Notes under the pieces: generated by a model
Database searches by the model: none
What the model was told of the DNA's origin: nothing
Seen by the model: only the letters and a program-made list of their open reading frames with translations
Program-made: the position numbers and the translations under genes
Shown here: piece after piece, positions 39,319 to 49,752 of the stretch
Numbering within the stretch: position 1 is the first letter of the stretch
Layout of the letters: each line of letters starts with the position of its first letter
Assembly (NCBI GenBank): GCA_016719135.1
Contig: JADKAV010000001.1
Location: 186,001 to 250,000, forward strand
Direction of reading: 5' to 3'
DNA from: Micrococcales bacterium
GTDB taxonomy: Bacteria > Actinomycetota > Actinomycetes > S36-B12 > UBA10799
Length of the DNA: 64,000 nucleotides

Positions 39319-41680
39319 GAAACCCTCCCGACGCTCACACGCACCGTATCGCCGCTTGCCACGCCGAGTGCGGACACCACGTTGGTTCCCGAATTCATGG
39401 GGACCCAGACGATCCCCGACGGCATGTCGGTGACCAGTGCCGGCAGCGTCAGGGAGCCGATATCGCCGGTGACAGTGACCGGGTCCCCGTCGGAGATCCC
39501 GAGGTCGCTGGCGTTGGCCGGGCTCACCCGCACAACCGGGGGTCGGGCGGTGGCGGCCATGTACGGCTCACCGGCCTGCATGGATCCATCGTCGAGCAAT
39601 TGGTGCCAGGTGACCAGGACCGCCTCCCCCGGCGCGAGCCGCGCCGGCTCGGCCGCTGGGCGCCTCAGGCCGCGGGCCGGCTTGCGCCATCGACCCAACG
39701 CGATCGGCTCGTCCTGCGGCCGGGTCAACATTTCGTCGCCGATCGCGGCCAGCACGGCGCGTCGGTCAGGGATCAGCGACTCCCGGAACACCTGCGGGAA
39801 TGGTCGGCGGCGGCCCTCCCAGTCGACGAAGGAGCCGGCCTTCTCGGTGACCACGGCCACCGGGAACACGACGTCGGCGGCGCGGGTGGCGTCGTTGTGC
39901 GCGGGCTCGAGCGCCACCACAAGGGACCGGCTCGAGCCGGCAACCAGTGCGGCACCGTCGGGCATGTCATCGGGGTCGACCCCGCCCACCAGCAGCGCGC
40001 GGTAGGGCGTCCGGTTCCTCGCCACGTCCGCGGTTTCCTGGGCCGTCGGCGAGGCGGCCGTGGCGACCGGACCAGGCCTCGCGGCTGGGCCGCGGCGACC
40101 AGCGCCCGAGACCCCGGCGAACCCGCGCCTGCACCGGCCCACGCGGGGCGGCGCCGGGCAGCAGCCCTGCGTCCAGGCGCCGCGCTCACCGGCGCGCCGC
40201 GGCACCCACGCCAGGTGGGCACCGGTCGGCGCGGCGGTTGCGGCCAGCCAGCTGAGCAGGCCCTGCGACGGCGGCGCGCTCGCCCACCATGAGCACCGCG
40301 CCGGGCTGGGACAACGCCTGCATCAGCTCTTCTGACCCCGACATGGCGGCGATCTCCTGACCGGGACCGGCAGCCAGGACGGTGGCGTCGAGTTTGGACA
40401 ATCCCGGGCTCGCCCACGGCGCGACCGCGAAGACCTTCGTCGATCCCTTGGTCACCGCCTTGCGCAGGCGCAAGAAGACGATCGGCGACTCCTCCTCCGG
40501 CTCGAAAGCCACCAGCACGACGGCCGGCGCCGCCTCGAGCTCGGCGTAGGTGGGCCCGCCGCGGCCGGCCATCGTGGCGGCCAGGAACGCGGCCTCCTCG
40601 GCGCTGCTGGGCGGGCCCGGAAGTCGACGTCGTCGGTCCCGAGCACCACGCGGGCGAACTTGGAGTAGGCCTAGGCGTCCTCGGCGGTCAGGCGGCCGCC
40701 CACCAGCACGGCGGCACGCCCGCGCCGCGCGGCCAGCGCGTCGGCAGCGACCCCCAGCGCCTCGGGCCAGGAGGCGGCGCAGCCCGCCCTCGTCCCGCAC
40801 CAGCGGGTGGGTGATCCGGTCCTCGGTCAGGGTAGGGGAAGCCGAAGCGGCCCTTGTCGCAGTTCCACTCCTCGTTGACCGCCGGGTCGTCGGCGGCCTG
40901 GCGACGCATCACCGTGGAGCGCCGCACGTCGGTGCGCATCGCGCAGCCGCTGGCGCAGTGCTCGCAGATCGTGGGCACCGATACCAGGTCGAACGGCCGC
41001 GCCCGGAACCGGTAGCGAGCGTTGGTCAGGGCTCCGACCGGGCAGATCTGCACGGTGTTGCCGGCGAAGTAGGAGTCGAACGGGGTGTCCTGACTGATGC
41101 CGACCTGCTGCTGGGCGCCGCGCTCCAGCAGGTCGATGAACGGGTCGCCGGCGATCTCGTCGGCGAACCGGGTGCAGCGCGCACACGACGCAGCGCTCGC
41201 GGTCGAGCAGGATCTGCGCGCTGATGTTGATCGGCTTGGGGAAGGTGCGCTTTGGTGCCGTCGAACCGGGTCTCGCCGCGGCCGGCGCTCATCGCCTGGT
41301 TCTGCAGCGGGCACTCGCCGCCCTTGTCGCAGACCGGGCAGTCGAGCGGGTGGTTGATGAGCAGGAACTCCATCACCCCGCTGCGCCTCGTCGGCGACCT
41401 TCGAGGTGCGCTGGGTCCGCACGACCATGCCGTCGGTGACGGGGATCGCGCAGGAGGGCTGCGGCTTGGGCTGCCCCTCGATCTCGACCAGGCACATGCG
41501 GCAGGCAGCCACCGGATCCAGCAGTGGGTGGTCGCAGAAGCGCGGGATCTCGATCCCCAGTTGCTCGGCCGCGCGGATGATCAGCGTGCCCTTCTCAGCG
41601 GTCATCGAGACCCCGTCGATGGAAGGCGACGTGCCCCTCCGGCACCGGCACTCCCTGCGCCGGGGTCTGGTGACGGTCAT
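39315..41680 (-). CDS. nuoG: NADH-quinone oxidoreductase subunit G (many frame changes)
   Basis: Large Fe–S subunit of the NADH-dehydrogenase module. Pieces in order: start ATG 41680 (MTVT), a 2Fe-2S domain (IPRFCDHPLL, VAACRMCLVEIEG), HPLDCPVCDKGGECPLQNQ and CARCTRFADEIAG. CEHCASGCAMRTDVR and NEEWNCDKGRFG follow, then a molybdopterin-oxidoreductase-like domain ending GDTVRVSVGRVS. These pieces fall in different frames. I count at least eight changes between about 39.98 and 41.66 kb, all small. Overall length (2366 bp) is right for about 790 residues. All cluster ligands I looked for remain, which speaks for sequence error rather than decay. Confidence 0.88.
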
Positions 41681-42974
41681 CGCCCTCACCTCGCCGAAAA
41701 CCGTGGTGGCGGCCGGGTCGAAGGCCTCGTGCGGCCGTGTGGTGCCGGCCTCGAACTCGTCGCGGAAATACTTCATCGCCGCCTGGGAAGGGGGTGGCCG
41801 CGGCGTCGCCCAGGGCGCAGAACGAGCGGCCCAGGATCTGCCCGCAGACGTCGTCAGGATCGTCGAGCTGCTGACGCTGCCCGCGCCCGGCCTCGAGCCG
41901 GTGCAGCAGGTCCTCGATCCAGCCGTGCCCTCACGGCACGGCGTGCACTTGCCGCACGACTCGTGCTTGTAGAAGTCCAGCCAACCGGTGACGGCCCGCA
42001 CCACCGAGGTGGTCTCGTCGAACAGCATCGGGGTGCCGGTGCCCAGCATGGACCCGGCCTCGGCCATCGCCTCGTAAGTCATCGGAAGGTCGATGTGCTC
42101 CGGGGTCAGCATCGGCACCGAGGACCCGCCCGGCAACCAGAACTTCAGCTCGTGGCCCTCGCGGATCCCGCCGGCGTAGTCGAGCAGTTCCGACATCGGC
42201 GTGCCCAGCGGCGCCTCGTAGATGCCAGGGCGCTGCACATGTCCGGAGACTGCGAACACCTTGAAGCCCGGGGACTTGTCGGTGCCGAAGGAACGGAACC
42301 AGTCCACCCCGTTGTTCACGATGTAAGGGACGTTCGCGATGGTCTCGACGTTGTTCACCACGGTCGGACAGGCGTACAGGCCGGCGACGGCCGGGAACGG
42401 CGGCTTCAGCCGCGGCTGTCCGCGCCTGCCCTCCAGGGAGTCGAGCAGCGCCGTCTCCTCCCCGCAGATGTAGGCACCGGCGCCAGCGTGCACGACGAGG
42501 TTCAAGTTGAAGCCGCTGCCCAGGATGTTGTCGCCGAGATAGCCGGCCTCGTGGGCCTGCCGGACCGCGGCGTGAACGCGCCGGATGACGTGCGGCACCT
42601 CGCCACGGATGTAGACGAATGCGTGATCCGCGCGGATCGCGTAGGACGCGACGATGATGCCCTCGATCAGGGCGTGCGGGTTCGCCAGCATGATCGGGAT
42701 GTCCTTGCAGGCACCCGGCTCGGACTCGTCGGCGTTGACGACCAGGTAGTGGGCTTGCCGTCGTTCTGCGGCACGAAACTCCACTTGATGCCGGCCGGGA
42801 ACCCGGCGCCGCCGCGGCCGCGCAGGCCCGAGTCCTTCACCGCCGAGATGACCGCATCCGGACCCATCCCGAAGGCCTGGGACAGGGCGCTGTAGCCGCC
42901 GTGGCGGGGTACCCGTCCAGCGTGAACGAGTCGGGCTCGTCCCAATGCGCGGTGATGACGGGGGTCAGCGGCAT
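41677..42974 (-). CDS. nuoF: NADH-quinone oxidoreductase subunit F (several frame changes)
   Basis: NADH- and FMN-binding subunit. It starts at ATG 42974 (MPLTPVITAHW), overlapping the nuoE stop. RGRGGAGFPAGIKW is the FMN/NADH site. VVNADESEPG and GAGAYICGEETALLDSLEG follow, and HESCGKCTPCREGT carries three of the N3 cluster ligands. Frame changes fall near 42.90, 42.75 and 41.9–41.8 kb. The exact stop is unclear; I set it at the overlap with nuoG. Ligands and nucleotide motifs are intact. Confidence 0.88.
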
Positions 42975-43641
42975 CAGACCGCCTCCCCGTCCGGGCGCGG
43001 CCATGCCGTGCTCCTTGGCGACCTTCAGACCGGCCAGCATCAGGTCGTCGGCGCCGCCATCCTGGCCGAGGCCGTCGTCGTGGATCCCGGCCAGGGTGCG
43101 CTCCTGGGCGGCAGTCGCGGATGGCCGGGCCGCGGGTGGAGCTGACCTCCGCCCTCGCGCAGATCCTCGACCAGCTCCCGGGCAGCCTCGGCGGTCAGGT
43201 CGTCCATGAACTCCCAGTTGGCGGTGATCACGGGGGCGTGGGTGCACGCGGCCTGGCACTCGATGCGCTCGAGGGAGATCGCGCCGTCGGCGGTGACCTC
43301 GTCGTGGCCCACCCCCAGGTCGCTGCTCAGGGCGTCCCAGATGGCGTCGCCGCCGAGGATCCCGCAGCCCGGGTTGATGAACACGCCGATGTGGTACTCC
43401 CCGACCGGCTCGTCGCGCTTGTACATCGTGTAGAAGGTGGCCACCGCGCGACCTCGGCGGTGGTCAGCCCGAGCACCTCGGCGCACAACTCGATGCCCTC
43501 CGCGGTCACGTAGCCCTCCTCGGCCTGCACCAGGTGCAGCATCGGCAGCAGCGCCGAGCGCGGCTGCGGGTAGCGCGCGGCCAGGTCGCGGCACTCGGCG
43601 GCGGTCTGGTCGGTCAGTGCCAGGTCATCGATCCACTCCAC
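42973..43641 (-). CDS. nuoE: NADH-quinone oxidoreductase subunit E (frame changes)
   Basis: Thioredoxin-like subunit with the [2Fe-2S] cluster N1a. Segments seen are LAARYPQPRSALLPMLHLVQ, VATFYTMYKRDEPVGEYHIG and ISLERIECQAACTHAPVI, the last with the Cys-x4-Cys pair. The C-terminus is KVAKEHGMAAPGRGGG. Frame changes near 43.44 and 43.13 kb split it. The start is uncertain: GTG 43641 stays in frame with VEWIDDLALTDQ, while ATG 43628 overlapping the nuoD stop would need one extra base. Confidence 0.85.
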
Positions 43642-44959
43642 CCATGACGGGGTCGATGCTGGCCACCGCGGCCACGACGTCGGAGACCATGCCGCCCTCG
43701 CTCATGGCCGGCACGGCCTGCAGATTGTTGAACGAGGGGTCCCGGAAGTGCACCCGGTAGGGCGGGTGCCGCCGTCGCTGACCACGTGCACGCCGAGTTC
43801 GCCGCGGGCCGACTCGACCGCCGAGTACACCTGGCCGGCCGGCACCCGGAAGCCCTCGGTGACCAGCTTGAAGTGGTGGATCAGGGCCTCCATGGACTGG
43901 CCCATGATGTGCCGGATGTGCTCCAGGGAGTTGCCCTGGCCATCGGAGCCGATCGCCAGCTGCGCGGGCCAGGCGATCTTCTTGTCCTCGACCATCACCG
44001 GGCCGGGCCGCAAGCGGTCGAGGCACTGCTCGACGATGTTGAGCCTCTGCTCCATCTCCTCGAGGCGGATCAGGAACCGGCCGTAGGCGTCGCACGAGGT
44101 CTGCGTGGCGACCTCGAACTCGTAGGTCTCGTAGCCCGCAGTAGGGCTGCGTCTTGCGCAGGTCCCAGGGGGCCCGGTGGCACGCAGGACCGGCCCGGTC
44201 ATGCCCAGCGCCATGCAGCCGGTCAGGTCCAGGTAGCCGACGCCCACGGTGCGCGCCATCCAGATCGAGTTGTCCACCAGCAGGTCCGCGGTGTCCGGGC
44301 AGCGCTTGCGCAGCTGCTCACGGTCTCGGCGATCTTGGCCTCGGCGCCCTCGGGCAGGTCCTGGGCCACGCCGCCGGGGCGGATGAAGGCGTGGTTCATG
44401 CGCAGGCCGGTGATGGTCTCGAGCACGTCGAGGATGTACTCGCGCTCGCGGAAGCCGAACGTCATCGCGGTCAGGGCACCGAGTTCCATACCACCGGTGG
44501 CCAGGTACACCAGGTGGCTGGAAATGCGGTTGAGCTCCATGAGCATCACCCGGATGACCGTGGCGCGCTCAGGGATCTGATCGGTGATGCCCAGCAGTTT
44601 CTCGACGCCGAGGCAGTAGGCCGTCTCGTTGAAGATCGGTGCGAGGTAGTCCATGCGCGTGACGTAGGTGACGCCCTGGGTCCACGTGCGGAACTCCATG
44701 TTCTTCTCGATGCCGGTGTGCAGGTAGCCGATGCCGGAACGGGCCTCGGTGACCGTCTCCCCGTCGAGTTCGAGGATGAGCCGCAGCACGCCGTGGGTGG
44801 ACGGGTGCTGCGGGCCCATGTTGACCACGATCCGCTGGGCGATGCCTTCATCGCCCTCGACCTGGTCCCAGTCGCCACCGGAGACCGTGAAGACCTTGCC
44901 CTCGGTGGTGTCGTACGAGTCCGCCTCGTCGGCGGTGTCGTAGATGACGTCTCGCTCAG
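43625..44959 (-). CDS. nuoD: NADH-quinone oxidoreductase subunit D (frame changes, start unresolved)
   Basis: The 49-kDa subunit at the quinone site. GPQHPSTHGVLRLILELDGE includes the conserved His of the quinone pocket. TYVTRMDYLAPIFNE, ELNRISSHLVYLATG and the C-terminal HFRDPSFNNLQAVPAMSEGG follow. It is interrupted near 44.32, 44.15 and 43.77 kb. The N-terminus reads VIYDTADEADSYDTTEGKVF with no ATG or GTG in that frame. A CTG at 44959 overlapping the nuoC stop is the only coupled option, and it needs a shift. About 440 residues expected. Confidence 0.88.
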
Positions 44960-45646
44960 GTGTACTCCCTGCGCTGGTCAGGCGGCGGCACGGTGGCGCC
45001 CTTGTACTCCACCGGAATGCCACCGAGGGGGTAGTCCTTGCGCTGCGGGTGGCCAGGCCAGTCATCGGGCATCTGGATCCGGGTCAGGCGGGGTGGCCGT
45101 CGAAGACGATGCCGAAGAAGTCGTAGGTCTCGCGCTCGTGCCAGTTGTTGCCGGGGTAGATCTCCACGATCGACGGCACGTGCGGGTCGTCGTCCGGGCA
45201 GGTGACCTCGACGGACAGCCGGCGGTTGTGGGTCATGGACAGCATCGGGTAGTGGATGTGCAACTCGCGGCCGGTGTCCTCGGGCCAGTGAACCCCGCTG
45301 GCCCCCATACACATCTCGAACCGCAGATCGGGGTGGTCGCAAGGTGGCGCATACCGCAGCAGGTGCTCGCGCTCGACCTCAAGGGTCAGTTGGTCGTGCC
45401 GGATGACCACTTTGGAGACGGCAGGACCGAAGTCGCTGCCGAGTTGCTCGGCGAGGGTGTCGACGGCCTGGTCGTACCAGCCGCCGTAGGGACGGGTGGC
45501 CGCAGGGCCGGGCATGGACCGCCGCCGAACCAGCCCGCCGGAACCGCTGACGTCGGGGTGCCTCGGCGCCGAACGCGCCCTGCCCGGTCGCCAGCACCTC
45601 GAGGGTCTCGGTGCCCGCGGGGACGACCTCGGAGGTTCTCGGTCAC
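44956..45646 (-). CDS. nuoC: NADH-quinone oxidoreductase subunit C (frame changes)
   Basis: The 30-kDa subunit linking NuoB and NuoD. It starts at GTG 45646 (VTENL), overlapping the true nuoB stop. Main parts: SGSGGLVRRRS near the N-terminus, PYGGWYDQAVDTLAEQLG, then the signature NNWHERETYDFFGIVFDGHP. The C-terminus is MPDDWPGHPQRKDYPLGGIP. Frame changes fall near 45.63, 45.55 and 45.09 kb. About 230 residues when corrected. Confidence 0.88.
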
Positions 45647-46198
45647 CGCATCAGGCCCTTCATCTGCCTCGCCGGGAACGGCGGGCAGCGCCGCCGCCTC
45701 GAGCTCGACGACCTCGACCTCGCGGTGCGCGCCGAGCTTGGTGTGCTGCACCTGGTCGTGGATCTTGAGGATCGCGTCCATCAACTGCTCCGGCCGCGGC
45801 GGGCAGCCGGGCAGGTAGATGTCCACCGGCACGACGTGGTCGACGCCCTGCACGATCGCGTAGTTGTTGAACATGCCGCCGCTGGAGGCGCAGACGCCCA
45901 TGGCGAGCACCCACTTGGGGTTGGGCATCTGGTCGTAGATCTGGCGCAGGACCGGGGCCATCTTCTGGCTCACCCGGCCGGCGACGATCATCAGGTCGGC
46001 CTGGCGCGGCGAGGCGCGGAAGACCTCCATGCCGAAGCGGGCCAGGTCGTAACGCGGGGCGCCGGTGGCCATCATCTCGATGGCGCAGCACGCGAGCCCG
46101 AACGTGGCCGGCCACAACGACCCCTTGCGCGCGTACCCGGCGACCGCCTCGACGGTGGTCAGCAGGACCCCGCTGGGAAGTTTCTCTTCAAGACCCAT
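45643..46198 (-). CDS. nuoB: NADH-quinone oxidoreductase subunit B (one frame change near its end)
   Basis: Carries the terminal cluster N2. Ligands: the tandem Cys in FGLACCAIEMMATG, the Cys in AMGVCASSGGMFNNY and the Cys in LPGCPPRPEQL. It starts at ATG 46198 (MGLEEKLPSGVLL), overlapping the nuoA stop. The C-terminus should read MKGLMR before a TGA at 45643 that overlaps the nuoC GTG. One extra base near 45.67 kb sends the given frame past it. About 184 residues, the family norm. Confidence 0.92.
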
Positions 46199-46560
46199 CA
46201 GTCCCACTCCAAACCGCGGCGGCGCCATACGTATGCGTAGACGACGGCCAGCGTCAAGATGAACAACAACATCTCGATCAGACCGAAGACCGCGAGCTGG
46301 TCGAAGGCGACCGCCCACGGATACAGGAACACGATCTCGATGTCGAAGATGATGAACATCATCGCCGTCAGGTAGTACTTGACCGGGAACTTGCCGCGGC
46401 CCATCAACTGCGTGGTGGGTTCGATGCCACATTCGTAGGGCTCGACCTTGGCCCGGTTGTACCGCTTGGGACCGGTGAGACTGGCCACCCCGACACTGAA
46501 CGCGGCGAACGCGAACGCCAGCAATCCCAGGATCAGGATGGGAAGGTACACATTGCCCAT
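46198..46560 (-). CDS. nuoA: NADH-quinone oxidoreductase subunit A
   Basis: A 120-residue three-helix subunit. Between helices one and two is YECGIEPTTQL with the conserved quinone-chamber Cys. KYYLTAMMFIIFDIEIVFLY has the conserved acidic residues of helix two. ATG 46560 is preceded by GGAAGGAG. First gene of the nuoA–N operon; the promoter must lie in 46561–46989. Confidence 0.95.
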   Translation of the reverse strand: MGNVYLPILILGLLAFAFAAFSVGVASLTGPKRYNRAKVEPYECGIEPTTQLMGRGKFPVKYYLTAMMFIIFDIEIVFLYPWAVAFDQLAVFGLIEMLLFILTLAVVYAYVWRRRGLEWD

Positions 46561-46562
46561 CG

Positions 46563-46730
46563 CTATCGACTCCTTCCGGTCGGCTCAATCCTAGGGTGCG
46601 CTGTCGTGCTGCTGCCCGGCGACTCCGGCGCGATACCCGGTCTGCACCGGCGGGCGGGTTGCGCACTGAACTGCGGCACCTGCCACGGGGCGTTTCGGAC
46701 GGCTGTGACGCCGCCGGTGAGGTGGTCCAT
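46563..46730 (-). CDS. possible small leader ORF upstream of nuoA
   Basis: A 55-residue frame begins at ATG 46730, preceded by GAGGAGAGCGG, and stops at a TAG 2 bp before the nuoA start. The product (MDHLTGGVTAVRNAPWQ…) matches no family I know and is rich in Pro, Arg and Ser. A good ribosome site and the tight fit to nuoA are the only support. Otherwise the 429-bp gap 46561–46989 between nuoA and the upstream lipoprotein shows no gene; it should hold the nuo promoter, but I see no clear -10/-35 pair. Confidence 0.3.
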   Translation of the reverse strand: MDHLTGGVTAVRNAPWQVPQFSAQPARRCRPGIAPESPGSSTTAHPRIEPTGRSR

Positions 46731-46989
46731 CCGCTCTCCTCGTTGCAAGGATCTCCGCTGCCTACCCCCCGATTGAGTCTAGGTGGCAGTGGTGGTGCTG
46801 TCGTGCGGATGGGAGCCGGATTGGGTTGCCCGGACCGAGCGCCCCGAATCCACGTTGGAAACGGGAAGCCGAAATACGCCCCGTACGACTCCCGACTACC
46901 CGCTCCCGATCGCCCAAAGGGCCCACACCGCAGGCCGACTCCAGCGCTGCGGGTGGCCCGCTCAGACCTGGTTCAACAGCGACCCCGGA

Positions 46990-47661
46990 CTACGCCGCCG
47001 GCGACTCACTGGCCATTGCCGGCTCGCTCACCGAGAACGAGTTCACCATCTGGTCGAACGTCGGCGCCAACTCCGCCCACCGATCGGTCGCCGCCTGGGT
47101 CAGCAACTGATACTCGATCATCCCGTCGAACAGGAAGTAGAGCTTGGAGGTGATGGGGGTGCCTTCGACGTCGAAGGTGGCGTCGGCCTCGAAACCGTTC
47201 AGTCCGCTCACCGTCACCGGCGAGAGTTCGGAGATCTGCATGTTCTCCGAGGACTGCTCCAACTGCGGGATCACGCTCTGTTCGAGTTCGGCCTGGACCG
47301 CGTCGAGGTTCTCCTCGGTGATCTCGGTGTTGAGCTCGTAGACATTCACCAGGAAGGCGTCGCGATACTGCCCGCCGACCTGCGTCCCATCGGTGTCGAA
47401 CACTGCCACCGAGTCCGCGCTGCTGGCACCGCTCTCAGCTTCGAACGAGGTGTCGTCCTTCTGCTCGAACGGCGGGGCGTACTGGAAGCTGAATCCGTAC
47501 TTGTCGCTGGTGTAGGTCTGCACATCCAACGGTGCGCTCTGCTCAGCGCTCGGACTCTCAGAGGAGTCGCCCCCGACGCTCACTTCGGCCGAACACCCGA
47601 CCAGTCCAACCGTGAGGGCGGCTGCTGCCACCACTGCTGAAAATCGCGCTGAGATACGCAT
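46990..47661 (-). CDS. putative lipoprotein, PsbP/LpqN-like
   Basis: A 223-residue exported protein. The signal peptide RISARFSAVVAAAALTVGLV runs into GCSAEVS, so the lipobox Cys is at about residue 23. A Ser-rich acidic linker follows, then a domain starting YGFSFQYAPPFEQ, the opening of PsbP/LpqN-type beta domains. It ends with Ala/Ser-rich residues. Function unknown. It lies between menG (upstream, 36 bp) and the nuo operon on the same strand. Confidence 0.75.
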   Translation of the reverse strand: MRISARFSAVVAAAALTVGLVGCSAEVSVGGDSSESPSAEQSAPLDVQTYTSDKYGFSFQYAPPFEQKDDTSFEAESGASSADSVAVFDTDGTQVGGQYRDAFLVNVYELNTEITEENLDAVQAELEQSVIPQLEQSSENMQISELSPVTVSGLNGFEADATFDVEGTPITSKLYFLFDGMIEYQLLTQAATDRWAELAPTFDQMVNSFSVSEPAMASESPAA

Positions 47662-47697
47662 GAGCCTCTTCCAATCAGTACGCCGACAGGTCGCCGC

Positions 47698-48387
47698 TCA
47701 GGCTACTCCCCTGTGCAGCGCGACGATACCCCCAGAGAGGTTCCGCCAGGCGACTTGTTCCCACCCGGCATCCAGCAGCAGCTCGGCCAAGCCCTGCTGG
47801 CCAGGCCACGCCGCGATCGATTCGGCCAGATACTCGTACGCCTCGGAGTTGCTGGCCACCCGTTTGGCGATCTGGGGCAGGGCCTTCATCAAGTACTCCT
47901 GGTAGATCGTCCGGAAGGGCGGCCACACCGGCGTCGAGAACTCGCACACGACCAGCCGACCGCCCGGGCGGGTGACCCGGCGCATCTCGCGCAGGCCTTG
48001 CGCGGGGTCGTGAATGTTGCGCAATCCGAAGGAGATCGTGACGGCGTCGAAGGACGCGTCGGCGAACGGCAGCGTCATCGCGTCGCCGGCCACGAACGGC
48101 AGATGCGGCAGGCGTTTGCGGCCGACCTGGAGCATTCCCAGCGAAAAGTCACACGGAACCACCTGGGCACCGACGCGAACGAAAGACTCGCTGCTGGTTC
48201 CCGTCCCCGCCGCCAGGTCCAGCACGCGTTGGCCGGGCTGGGGATCCACGGCCTCAGTGACCAGTCGCCGCCATTTACGCGTCTGCCCCACAGCGAGGAC
48301 ATCATTGGTCAGGTCGTAGCGGCCTGCCACCCGGTCGAACATCGATGCCACTGCCAATGGCTGCTTGTCGAGGTCGGCTCTGCTCAC
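47698..48387 (-). CDS. menG: demethylmenaquinone methyltransferase
   Basis: A 229-residue SAM-dependent methyltransferase that performs the last step of menaquinone synthesis (also called UbiE). It has MFDRVAGRYDLTNDVLAVGQ at the N-terminus, SAM motif I VLDLAAGTGTSS, the UbiE pattern FADASFDAVTISFGLRNIHD and PGGRLVVCEFSTP. GTG 48387 is the start (VSRADLDKQP). It is divergent from menF with 96 bp between, so the men genes here form at least two transcripts. Confidence 0.95.
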   Translation of the reverse strand: MSRADLDKQPLAVASMFDRVAGRYDLTNDVLAVGQTRKWRRLVTEAVDPQPGQRVLDLAAGTGTSSESFVRVGAQVVPCDFSLGMLQVGRKRLPHLPFVAGDAMTLPFADASFDAVTISFGLRNIHDPAQGLREMRRVTRPGGRLVVCEFSTPVWPPFRTIYQEYLMKALPQIAKRVASNSEAYEYLAESIAAWPGQQGLAELLLDAGWEQVAWRNLSGGIVALHRGVA

Positions 48388-48471
48388 CGGCCAAGTCTCT
48401 CATCAGACTGCTGTGGCGGCACCGGGCCGGGCGCCGCAGACCTTGCCTTCGCGCGCGAAGCGACCCGGCCA

Positions 48472-48477
48472 TAATCT
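48472..48477 (+). promoter_or_regulatory. putative -10 box of menF, leaderless spacing
   Basis: TAATCT ends 6 nt before the GTG start of menF. The spacer GGAAGG could also act as a ribosome site if transcription begins further upstream. Confidence 0.5.
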
Positions 48478-48483
48478 GGAAGG

Positions 48484-49683
48484 GTGAACCAGCCCCTCCA
48501 GGTGCGCACTCGGCTCGTGGATCCCCGCGATCTCTTGTCGATGATCCCTGCGCACGCCCAGCCGCTGAGCTGGGTGCACGATGGCGACGGTCTCGTGGCC
48601 TGGGACGTGGCGGCCACCACGACCGTGCGGGGCCCTGAGCGCTTCGCGCGGGCGCAACGGTGGTGGGCACGGCTGTGCGAGTCTGCGGTCGTCGACGACG
48701 AGATCATGGCACCGGGTACCGGACCGGTCGCGTTCGCCTCTTTCTCCTTCGACGCCGACGACGAATCGGTGGTGACCGTGCCCGGCACGATCGTCGGTCA
48801 GCGCGACGGTAAGGCCTGGATCACCACGATCACCCCCAACCGACCCGCCCCACTGCCCCCCACCGGGTCAGGTCCGCTGTCTGAAACGGAGCAGGACGGC
48901 AGCCATTACCGCCAGCTCGTGGCCGACGCGGTGGAGGCGATCTCGGCAGGCGTCTTCGACAAGGTGGTCCTGGCCAGAGCGGTGCGGATGAGCGGGACCA
49001 TCGACGTCCACCGAACCCTGCACAAACTCTCGCAGCGGTATGCGGACTGCTGGACGTTCAGCGTGCACGGCTTGATCGGCGCCACCCCAGAACTGCTCGT
49101 GCGTCGCACAGGCGAACAGGTCACCTCCCGAGTTCTGGCGGGGACCGTGGCGCGCAGTCAGGATGACCTGGAGAGCGGGCAACTGGCCGATGACATGGTC
49201 ACTTCGCAGAAGGCCCGCGAGGAACATGCGTACGCGGTCATGTCCGTGGCCCAGGCCCTCGGCACGCAGTGCACCGATCTGATCGTTCCGGAGGAACCCA
49301 GCGTCCTGCGCCTGGCCAACGTGCAACACCTGGCCACGGACATCCACGCGATGCTGGTGGATGAGACCTCTGTGGTCGCCATCGCGGCTGCGCTGCATCC
49401 CACCGCTGCTGTCTGCGGCACCCCGACCGAGCGCGCCCTGCAGTACATCCTCAACCGTGAGCAGTTGCGCAGGCAGCGGTACGCAGGGCCGGTGGGCTGG
49501 TTCGACGCCAACGGCGACGGCGAGTTCGGGATCGCGCTGCGGTGTGGACAGATCACCCCGGACAACCGGTCCATCGACCTGTACGCCGGCTGCGGGATCG
49601 TGGCGGGATCCGACCCCGACTCCGAGTTCGCCGAGTCGGAGTCCAAACTCGCCGCGATGCGGTGGGCGTTGTCCGGGCAGTAG
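48484..49683 (+). CDS. menF: isochorismate synthase
   Basis: A 399-residue chorismate-binding enzyme converting chorismate to isochorismate, the entry to menaquinone synthesis. The C-terminal domain motifs are FDKVVLARAVRM with the catalytic Lys, TPELLVRR and LAGTVARS. HPTAAVCGTP, YAGPVGWFDANGDGEFGIAL and AGCGIVAGSDPDSEFAESE bear the Mg-binding acids. The GTG at 48484 gives VNQPLQVRTRLV. MenF is preferred over a siderophore or salicylate enzyme because menG, menD, menC and menB are neighbours. Confidence 0.92.
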   Translation: MNQPLQVRTRLVDPRDLLSMIPAHAQPLSWVHDGDGLVAWDVAATTTVRGPERFARAQRWWARLCESAVVDDEIMAPGTGPVAFASFSFDADDESVVTVPGTIVGQRDGKAWITTITPNRPAPLPPTGSGPLSETEQDGSHYRQLVADAVEAISAGVFDKVVLARAVRMSGTIDVHRTLHKLSQRYADCWTFSVHGLIGATPELLVRRTGEQVTSRVLAGTVARSQDDLESGQLADDMVTSQKAREEHAYAVMSVAQALGTQCTDLIVPEEPSVLRLANVQHLATDIHAMLVDETSVVAIAAALHPTAAVCGTPTERALQYILNREQLRRQRYAGPVGWFDANGDGEFGIALRCGQITPDNRSIDLYAGCGIVAGSDPDSEFAESESKLAAMRWALSGQ

Positions 49684-49689
49684 CCCCTC

Positions 49690-49752
49690 CGGAGCGCGGG
49701 ACACGCACGGCGGACGGACGGGCGGGCGGACGCGGACGGGCGGGCGGGCGGA
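49690..49752. repeat. short GC-only tandem repeat between menF and the hotdog gene
   Basis: The convergent gap is filled by imperfect repeats of GCGGACGG and GGGC with almost no A or T, including GGGCGGGCGGGCGG. It could slow polymerase or fold as a G-rich structure. It has no hairpin plus U-tract. Confidence 0.6.

Noticed and set aside
39315..45646. nuoB–nuoG as true pseudogenes
   Set aside because: Frame changes are many but all tiny. Every cofactor motif is kept and flanking genes are intact, so sequence error is more likely.
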